Source of the DNA: Mangrovibacter yixingensis
Lineage (GTDB): Bacteria > Pseudomonadota > Gammaproteobacteria > Enterobacterales > Enterobacteriaceae
Assembly (NCBI RefSeq): GCF_020523985.1
Contig: NZ_JAIVKM010000001.1
Coordinates: forward strand, 2,170,001 to 2,234,000
DNA: 64,000 nucleotides
Direction: 5' to 3'
Positions 58,897 to 64,000 of the stretch are shown piece by piece. Every line of letters starts with the position of its first letter. The stretch's first letter is position 1. The notes beneath the pieces were generated by a model. The model saw only the letters and a list, made by a program, of their open reading frames with translations, ran no database searches and was not told the DNA's origin. The translations under genes and the position numbers were made by a program.

Positions 58897-60429
58897 CAAT
58901 GCAGTGATAGCTTCCGGCCACTGTTCACGAGAAGCCCACAGGCGCATATTTTCGATATCTGGTGCCATCAGGCGGTCTTTTTCAAGGAAAGAGACGACTG
59001 CGCGAATAGATGCCAGTTCCGCCTCCAGGTAGCTGGCGCTTTGTAATGGGCGGTGGAACTCAATCCCTTGTGCGGCAGCCATAGCTTCAATGCCCACGAC
59101 CACGCTGGTGTTAAAACACATATCCCGCAGGCGGCGGGCAGCGCCCGTTGCCATTGAAACGTGGTCTTCCTGGTTTGCCGAAGTGGGCAGGCTGTCCACA
59201 CTGCCTGGGTGAGCCAGTGATTTATTTTCTGAAGCCAGTGCAGCCGCTGTCACCTGGGCAATCATAAAGCCGGAGTTAACCCCGCCATCTTTCACCAAAA
59301 ATGGCGGCAGGCCAGACAAACCGCTGTCGAGCAACAATGCCATACGGCGTTCAGAAATCGCCCCAATTTCCGCAACCGCCAGCGCAATAATATCTGCAGC
59401 AAACGCAACCGGCTCTGCATGGAAGTTACCACCAGAAATAACATCGCCGTTATCCGCAAACACCAGCGGGTTATCAGATGCGGCATTGGCTTCAATGCGT
59501 AAAATGCGCGCAGCATGCGTCAGGTTGTCCAGGCATGCGCCCATCACCTGCGGAACACAACGAATAGAATACGGGTCCTGAACCCGGCCACAATGTGCAT
59601 GAGAAGCCACAATTTCGCTGTCGGCCAGCACTTCACGCAACGCTGCCGCCACTGCAATTTGCCCGGCCTGGCCACGTGCTTCATGAATACGCGCATCCAG
59701 GGGTTTCACCGAGCCTTTAATCGCTTCCAGCGAGAGTGCGCCAGCCATCAACCCGGCAGCAAACACCCGCTCTGCTTCAAATAACCCGGAAAGTGCCAGT
59801 GAGGTGGAAACCTGAGTACCATTCAGTAATGCCAGGCCTTCTTTTGGCCCTAATTCGAAAGACTTCAGCCCGGCCAGCGCCAGACCGTCAACAGCCGGGA
59901 TCTTTTCACCATTAACCCGTACCTGGCCTTCGCCAATCAGCATCAGAGATAAATGCGCCAGCGGTGCCAGGTCGCCAGAAGCGCCAACCGAGCCTTTTTC
60001 CGGAATGCAGGGCATAACACCGGTATTAAACAAGGCAACCAGTGCGTCGATAATCTCCGGGCGAATACCAGAATGGCCGCGCGAGAGGCTCAGAACCTTG
60101 GTTGCCATAACCAGCCGGACAACGTTATCCGGTAAATCACTGCCCACCCCAACACTGTGAGATAACACCAGGTTGCGTTGCAATTCAGCAAGGCGGTCAG
60201 CCGGAATCCGGGTTTGCGCCAGTTTGCCAAACCCGGTGTTAATGCCGTAAACCACCTCACCGGTATCAACAATATCCAGTACCCGTTGTTGTGCAGCCTC
60301 AATACTGGCACGGGCCTCTTCAGCCAACGCCAGCTGTACATTACCCTGGTAAATTTGGCGTAATTCCACCAGCCCAATATGGCCGGGATGAAGTTCACAA
60401 CGGGTTAAGTGTGGGGTAGTTGCAGCCAT
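58876..60429 (-). CDS. hutH: histidine ammonia-lyase / aromatic amino acid lyase family
   Basis: MIO-dependent ammonia-lyase, 517 residues, cytosolic tetramer expected. The cofactor-forming triad Ala150-Ser151-Gly152 is in [14 protein letters not shown]; catalytic Tyr in [20 protein letters not shown] matches the His-type selectivity segment; [11 protein letters not shown] follows. The C-terminal third differs from enteric hut-operon HutH ([17 protein letters not shown]). No hutU, hutI, hutG or hutC occurs nearby; instead an SsuABC-type ABC transporter is upstream. The substrate may be histidine or another aromatic amino acid. ATG at 60427-60429 has AGGA upstream. Confidence 0.85.
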   Translation of the reverse strand: MAATTPHLTRCELHPGHIGLVELRQIYQGNVQLALAEEARASIEAAQQRVLDIVDTGEVVYGINTGFGKLAQTRIPADRLAELQRNLVLSHSVGVGSDLPDNVVRLVMATKVLSLSRGHSGIRPEIIDALVALFNTGVMPCIPEKGSVGASGDLAPLAHLSLMLIGEGQVRVNGEKIPAVDGLALAGLKSFELGPKEGLALLNGTQVSTSLALSGLFEAERVFAAGLMAGALSLEAIKGSVKPLDARIHEARGQAGQIAVAAALREVLADSEIVASHAHCGRVQDPYSIRCVPQVMGACLDNLTHAARILRIEANAASDNPLVFADNGDVISGGNFHAEPVAFAADIIALAVAEIGAISERRMALLLDSGLSGLPPFLVKDGGVNSGFMIAQVTAAALASENKSLAHPGSVDSLPTSANQEDHVSMATGAARRLRDMCFNTSVVVGIEAMAAAQGIEFHRPLQSASYLEAELASIRAVVSFLEKDRLMAPDIENMRLWASREQWPEAITALLPGYGA

Positions 60430-60557
60430 AGTCTATTCCTGTATATACAAGTGTAGCGAAAAAAAATCTGTTAGTTAAAACGCCTTGCGAGCACCTGCTC
60501 TCATGGCTTCATATGGCACTGGCCGCAGCATCATAAAGGTGAGCCAGTGCAACTTAG

Positions 60558-61337
60558 TTAGTGTGCCAGCATGGTTTCTGCCCGGATTTCTTCAGTAACC
60601 CGAGCCTTAAGAGCCATAAACTCTGGCGATGTTTTCAGCCGGTAATCCCGTGGATGTGGGAAATCAACCGGTACTTCCGTCTTGATTCGGCCTGGGCGGG
60701 CACTGAAGATAGCTACTTTATTTGCCATAAAGATGGCTTCGTCAATATCGTGCGTCACAAAGAGTACTGTTTTGCGCGATGCCTCCCAAATTGATAACAA
60801 CAGCTCTTGCATCATGACCCGTGTTTGGTTATCTAGCGCGCCGAAGGGTTCATCCATCAGTAGCACTTTCGGGTCGTTCGCCAGTGCGCGGGCAATCGCC
60901 GTGCGTTGTTGCATACCGCCGGAAAGCTGGCGCGGGAAGTGTTGCTCAAACCCACGTAACCCGACTTTATGAATGAAATAGTCACTGCGGGCTTTCTGTT
61001 CTGCTTTAGCGATTCCCCGCTCCTGCAAACCGAAGCGAATATTTTGTTCCACCGTCAGCCAGGGAAACAGTGTATAGCTTTGAAAGACCATACCCCGGTC
61101 TGCCCCTGGGCCTTCAACTCGCTCACCATCCAGCCACACTTCGCCGCTTGTGGGCGTATCCAGCCCGGCGACAATGCGCAGCAAAGTCGATTTACCACAC
61201 CCGGACGGGCCAAGAATGGTAATAAAATCGTTTTCATTCACCTGGTAATCTACCGGCAACAGCGCCTGAGTTTGTTCCCCGTTAGGCCCCTGGAATACCC
61301 GCTCCACCTGGCGAATGCTGAGTTTGGGATAATGCAT
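60558..61337 (-). CDS. ABC transporter ATP-binding protein (SsuB/TauB type)
   Basis: ATPase of a nitrate/sulfonate/taurine-type importer, 259 residues. Walker A GPSGCGKST, Q-loop VFQSYTLFPWL, signature LSGGMQQR, Walker B VLLMDEPFGALD, H-loop FVTHDIDEA. The ATG at 61335-61337 shares one base with the permease stop (TAATG), with GGAG 9 bases upstream; a GTG 15 bases earlier is in frame. Placed between permease and ammonia-lyase genes. Confidence 0.93.
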   Translation of the reverse strand: MHYPKLSIRQVERVFQGPNGEQTQALLPVDYQVNENDFITILGPSGCGKSTLLRIVAGLDTPTSGEVWLDGERVEGPGADRGMVFQSYTLFPWLTVEQNIRFGLQERGIAKAEQKARSDYFIHKVGLRGFEQHFPRQLSGGMQQRTAIARALANDPKVLLMDEPFGALDNQTRVMMQELLLSIWEASRKTVLFVTHDIDEAIFMANKVAIFSARPGRIKTEVPVDFPHPRDYRLKTSPEFMALKARVTEEIRAETMLAH

Positions 61338-62218
61338 TACAGTGAACTCCACATAAACAGGCGGCGGTTAACCGCTTTAAACACCAGATCAGACAGCAAA
61401 CCAATCACCCCGATAACAATAATCCCGAAGATCATTTGCCCGGTATTAAGCAATGCCTGGCTGTCTACAATCATGTGGCCTATCCCACTCGATGAACCAA
61501 TCAATTCAGCTACGATGACATAGGTCCACGCCCAGCCAAGCACCAGGCGCAATAACTCGGCAATTTCGGGCGCGGCGCCCGGAATTATCACCCGGCGTAC
61601 CACACTCTTATTCGTGGCCCCCAGGGTATACGCCGCTTCAACCAGGTCACGGCGGGCTGCACCTACAGTAACGGCCACCATCAGGGTTATCTGGAAAAAT
61701 GACCCAATAAAAATGACCAATACTTTTTGTAACTCCCCAACCCCGGCCCACAGAATCAGCAGTGGAACAAAGGCCGATGCGGGCAGGTAACGGCAAAAGG
61801 AAATAAACGGTTCGAAGAACGCTTCAACCATCTTCCAGGAACCCATCATTATGCCCAGAGGAACACCCAGGGCTGCCGCCAGGATAAAGCCTGCCAATAC
61901 CCGGAAAATAGTCATGCCTACATCACCGGCAAAACCATAATCCCGAAACAGGTAGAACCCTTCTTCCAGCATAGTGGCTGGGTTGGCAAGGAATGTCGGC
62001 GAAATCAGGCCAGTAAACGTCGCCAATGCCCACACGGCAAAAAAGAGAATAAAAAAGCAAATACCCAACAAGATACGGTGGCGAAGATTCACCGGGCGCA
62101 ACGGCACCATTAATGGGTTATGCCACACCTTTTTACTGGCCGGCAACGGAGCCGGCTCAGCAAAATGCGATGTGCTATTAACGTTAGTTTCTGCGACCTG
62201 GCTTGCAGGACTTGTCAT
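61337..62218 (-). CDS. ABC transporter permease (SsuC/TauC type)
   Basis: Inner-membrane permease, 293 residues, about six spans after a 45-residue polar N terminus. The EAA loop is EAAYTLGATNKSVVRRVIIPGAAPEI, and the end GMTIFRVLAGFILAAALGVPLG-like span is conserved in the BPD_transp_1 family. ATG at 62216-62218 has AAGGA 7 bases upstream; an ATG at 62231-62233 overlaps the binding-protein stop and is an alternative. Confidence 0.92.
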   Translation of the reverse strand: MTSPASQVAETNVNSTSHFAEPAPLPASKKVWHNPLMVPLRPVNLRHRILLGICFFILFFAVWALATFTGLISPTFLANPATMLEEGFYLFRDYGFAGDVGMTIFRVLAGFILAAALGVPLGIMMGSWKMVEAFFEPFISFCRYLPASAFVPLLILWAGVGELQKVLVIFIGSFFQITLMVAVTVGAARRDLVEAAYTLGATNKSVVRRVIIPGAAPEIAELLRLVLGWAWTYVIVAELIGSSSGIGHMIVDSQALLNTGQMIFGIIVIGVIGLLSDLVFKAVNRRLFMWSSL

Positions 62219-62232
62219 ATCACGATCCTTCA

Positions 62233-63216
62233 TTACTTGTTCACATACTGCGCATCGTACAGTGTGCTGATATCCGGCGTTTTACGCAGGATTTTCATTT
62301 CGGTCAGCAGGTGAGCGGCTTCATTACTGAAGGTGGTAATCTCGCCACTAAAGAATTTTTTATTTGCCGCACGGTCTTGCCAACGCAAGTAACTGGCTTC
62401 CTCGGCGAACTGTTTACCGGTTTCTTTTACTGCCGCACCCATAATTTCATTCGCTTTTTCCGGATCTTTTTTGATCATATCCAGCGCATCAAAATAGCTG
62501 TCTACCAGACCCTGAGCCGCTTTCGGGTTGTCTTTCAACCAATCTGGCGTACAACCTAACGTGTCCATCACAACCGGGTAATCAAGCGTAGTGGCAAGGA
62601 TCTTGCCCTTTTCCGGGTTCTGGCGGATTGAGGATAAATAGGGCTCATAACTGACTGCGGCATCGTTCTGACCAGCAATAAAAGCACGAGCAGCTGCATC
62701 CGGGCCAAGTGTTGCCAGTTTGACATCTTTCATGCTCATGCCATTTTTATCGAGGATCCATGCCAGCAGGAAGTAAGACGATGTCCCTGGCGCATCCACA
62801 CTGATGGTTTTGCCCTTAAGATCAGTGATTTTAGTGATACCGTTACGCACGGCGATACCGTCCGCCCCGTAGGATTTATCTAACTGGACAATTTGCTTAA
62901 TCGGTACGCCGCTGGCGTTCCAGGTCAGGTAGGTTTCCACAGTGGTCGCAGCGCATTGCAGTGAACCGGAAGCAATAGCCAGATGGCGGGATTGCTGTGG
63001 CACCATTTTCAGTGTCACATCCAGGCCATGCTTTTTAAAAATGCCAGTTTTCTGTGCCAGAGTCAGTGGTGCAAACCCTGTCCAGCCAGAAATACCAATG
63101 ACGACGGGCGTATCGGCAGCCTGTGCAAGACCACCAGTAACTGCACTGATTGCCAGTGCCACGCCACACACAGACAAGACGCGCTTCAATCTGTTTTTTG
63201 CATTTTTTTTGTTCAT
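62233..63216 (-). CDS. ABC transporter periplasmic substrate-binding protein (SsuA/NMT1 type)
   Basis: Periplasmic binding protein, 327 residues. Signal peptide about 1-33 (RLKRVLSVCGVALAISAVTG, cut after AQA). The mature start TPVVIGISGWTGFAPLTLAQKTGIFKKHGL and ITDLKGKTISVDAPGTSSYFLL are typical of the SsuA/TauA/ThiY group. ATG at 63214-63216 follows AGGAG. First gene of the minus-strand run; the ligand is probably the substrate of the downstream ammonia-lyase (inference). Confidence 0.92.
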   Translation of the reverse strand: MNKKNAKNRLKRVLSVCGVALAISAVTGGLAQAADTPVVIGISGWTGFAPLTLAQKTGIFKKHGLDVTLKMVPQQSRHLAIASGSLQCAATTVETYLTWNASGVPIKQIVQLDKSYGADGIAVRNGITKITDLKGKTISVDAPGTSSYFLLAWILDKNGMSMKDVKLATLGPDAAARAFIAGQNDAAVSYEPYLSSIRQNPEKGKILATTLDYPVVMDTLGCTPDWLKDNPKAAQGLVDSYFDALDMIKKDPEKANEIMGAAVKETGKQFAEEASYLRWQDRAANKKFFSGEITTFSNEAAHLLTEMKILRKTPDISTLYDAQYVNK

Positions 63217-63457
63217 CGACCACTCCTGAAAAAGCAACCTGTTAATGGAAAGTGATAACCCCAAATGCTGTGCTGAACGCCCAATACTACTACCTGGAAA
63301 TGCGATAAAGGCGGACGCGTATAGTCTTGTCTATACAAGCAACAGTCACAAAGTTGCAATGCCTGTGCCAGCTTTATTTAAACCCGGAACAGTGGGGATA
63401 ACAGGCAGGAGAGAGGAAAAGGTGTGCATAACAACAGGGCGAACGCCCCAATACAGT

Positions 63458-63485
63458 GCATGCCCTGCGCACAAGCGGGGCATGC
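63458..63485 (-). terminator. possible terminator after the chemotaxis receptor gene
   Basis: GCATGCCC (63458-63465) and GGGCATGC (63478-63485) form an 8-bp stem with a 12-base loop, 16 bases beyond the receptor stop. No T tract follows on the minus strand, so it is weak. Confidence 0.4.
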
Positions 63486-63501
63486 GCTAACCAGAGTTTT
63501 A

Positions 63502-64000
63502 TCAGGCCGGTCGGCTTTCCAGGGCCGGTAACGCATTCTCACCATAGTTATTCGATGAGCCACTGGATTTCAGCGTAAAGCTGTTAACGCTTTCCAGTAA
63601 AGCGGCAGCGTGGTGATGGAGCTGGCTGGCGGCTTCACTGGATTGCTGAGACAACGTGGCATTTTGTTGCGTAGCTGAATCCATATGCGTAACAGCGAGG
63701 CTCACCTGCTCAATACCCGCACTTTGCTGGTTACAGGCAACAGAGATAGTTTCCACCAGTTGTGATACCTGGCGAATGTTATTCAACATCTGTTTCATCG
63801 CCACCCCTGCTTCCCCGGCAAGGTCGTTGCCTTGGGCAATGCGGCTGGAAGTGCGGCTTATCAGAGTATTAATCTCTTTCGCAGCATTAGACGAACGCTG
63901 TGCCAGCGCCCGCACTTCACTGGCAACAACCGCAAAGCCTCGCCCTTCAGTACCTGCTCTTGCGGCTTCAACAGCGGCGTTAAGCGCCAATATATTGGTC
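63502..64000 (-). CDS. methyl-accepting chemotaxis protein, C-terminal part (5' end beyond window)
   Basis: The last about 165 codons of an MCP. The signalling hairpin tip [21 protein letters not shown] and [15 protein letters not shown] are exact family hallmarks, and the long helical return strand includes the methylation-type [11 protein letters not shown] region. The C terminus ends [10 protein letters not shown] and lacks the NWETF pentapeptide for CheR/CheB. Sensor domain and ligand are outside the window. Confidence 0.95.
   Translation of the reverse strand, partial: TNILALNAAVEAARAGTEGRGFAVVASEVRALAQRSSNAAKEINTLISRTSSRIAQGNDLAGEAGVAMKQMLNNIRQVSQLVETISVACNQQSAGIEQVSLAVTHMDSATQQNATLSQQSSEAASQLHHHAAALLESVNSFTLKSSGSSNNYGENALPALESRPA

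Noticed and set aside
1-64000. CRISPR arrays, tRNA or rRNA genes, complete IS elements, prophage
   Set aside because: No regular spacer-repeat pattern, cloverleaf, rRNA segment, transposase or phage structural gene was seen on either strand.

Overview
The window looks like an enterobacterial chromosome (Enterobacteriaceae or a close relative). From about 1 to 47.9 kb the gene order is almost that of Escherichia coli: gmd-wca-wzc-wzb-wza, yegH, asmA-dcd-udk, dgcE, alkA, yegD, mdtABC-baeSR, trhP, CyaR, yegS, fbaB, yegTUV/yegW and thiD-thiM. It is not E. coli itself. mdtD is absent, an L-rhamnonate operon sits between alkA and yegD, BaeS carries a long insertion, and everything beyond thiM is accessory. 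The genus cannot be fixed by reading alone.

Region 1-10.9 kb: the promoter-proximal part of the colanic acid operon on the minus strand (wza, wzb, wzc, wcaA-F, gmd, the last cut by the window edge). It has an RfaH/ops JUMPstart leader and a candidate RcsAB box. Region 10.9-20.5 kb: yegH, asmA, dcd, udk, the diguanylate cyclase dgcE and alkA. Region 20.9-25.1 kb: rhmR-rhmD-rhmT-rhmA for L-rhamnonate breakdown. Region 25.4-37.3 kb: a small secreted repeat protein of unknown function, yegD, then the MdtABC RND pump with its BaeSR two-component system. Region 37.4-47.9 kb: trhP, the Hfq-type sRNA CyaR with a well-placed CRP site, a small membrane protein, yegS, fbaB, the yegTUV nucleoside-type cluster with its regulator yegW, a MITE-like repeat, and thiD-thiM under a TPP riboswitch.

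Region 48-57.3 kb is the most unusual part. A GntR/FCD regulator with two winged-helix modules is divergent from an eight-gene plus-strand run: amidase, HpPgdA/cyclic-imidase-like deacetylase, MFS transporter, two SDR dehydrogenases, a 96-residue Cys-starting protein, a CobW/COG0523 GTPase with a CXCC motif, and a solute-binding-like protein that has no signal peptide. I infer uptake and stepwise hydrolysis/oxidation of an amide or cyclic imide, with CobW supplying a metal. The substrate is unknown.

Region 57.5-63.2 kb: a minus-strand five-gene run (SsuA/TauA-like binding protein, permease, ATPase, histidine/aromatic ammonia-lyase, iron-containing alcohol dehydrogenase) that looks like a second uptake-and-deamination module. 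The window ends inside a methyl-accepting chemotaxis protein gene. No tRNA, rRNA, CRISPR array, complete insertion sequence or prophage was recognised.
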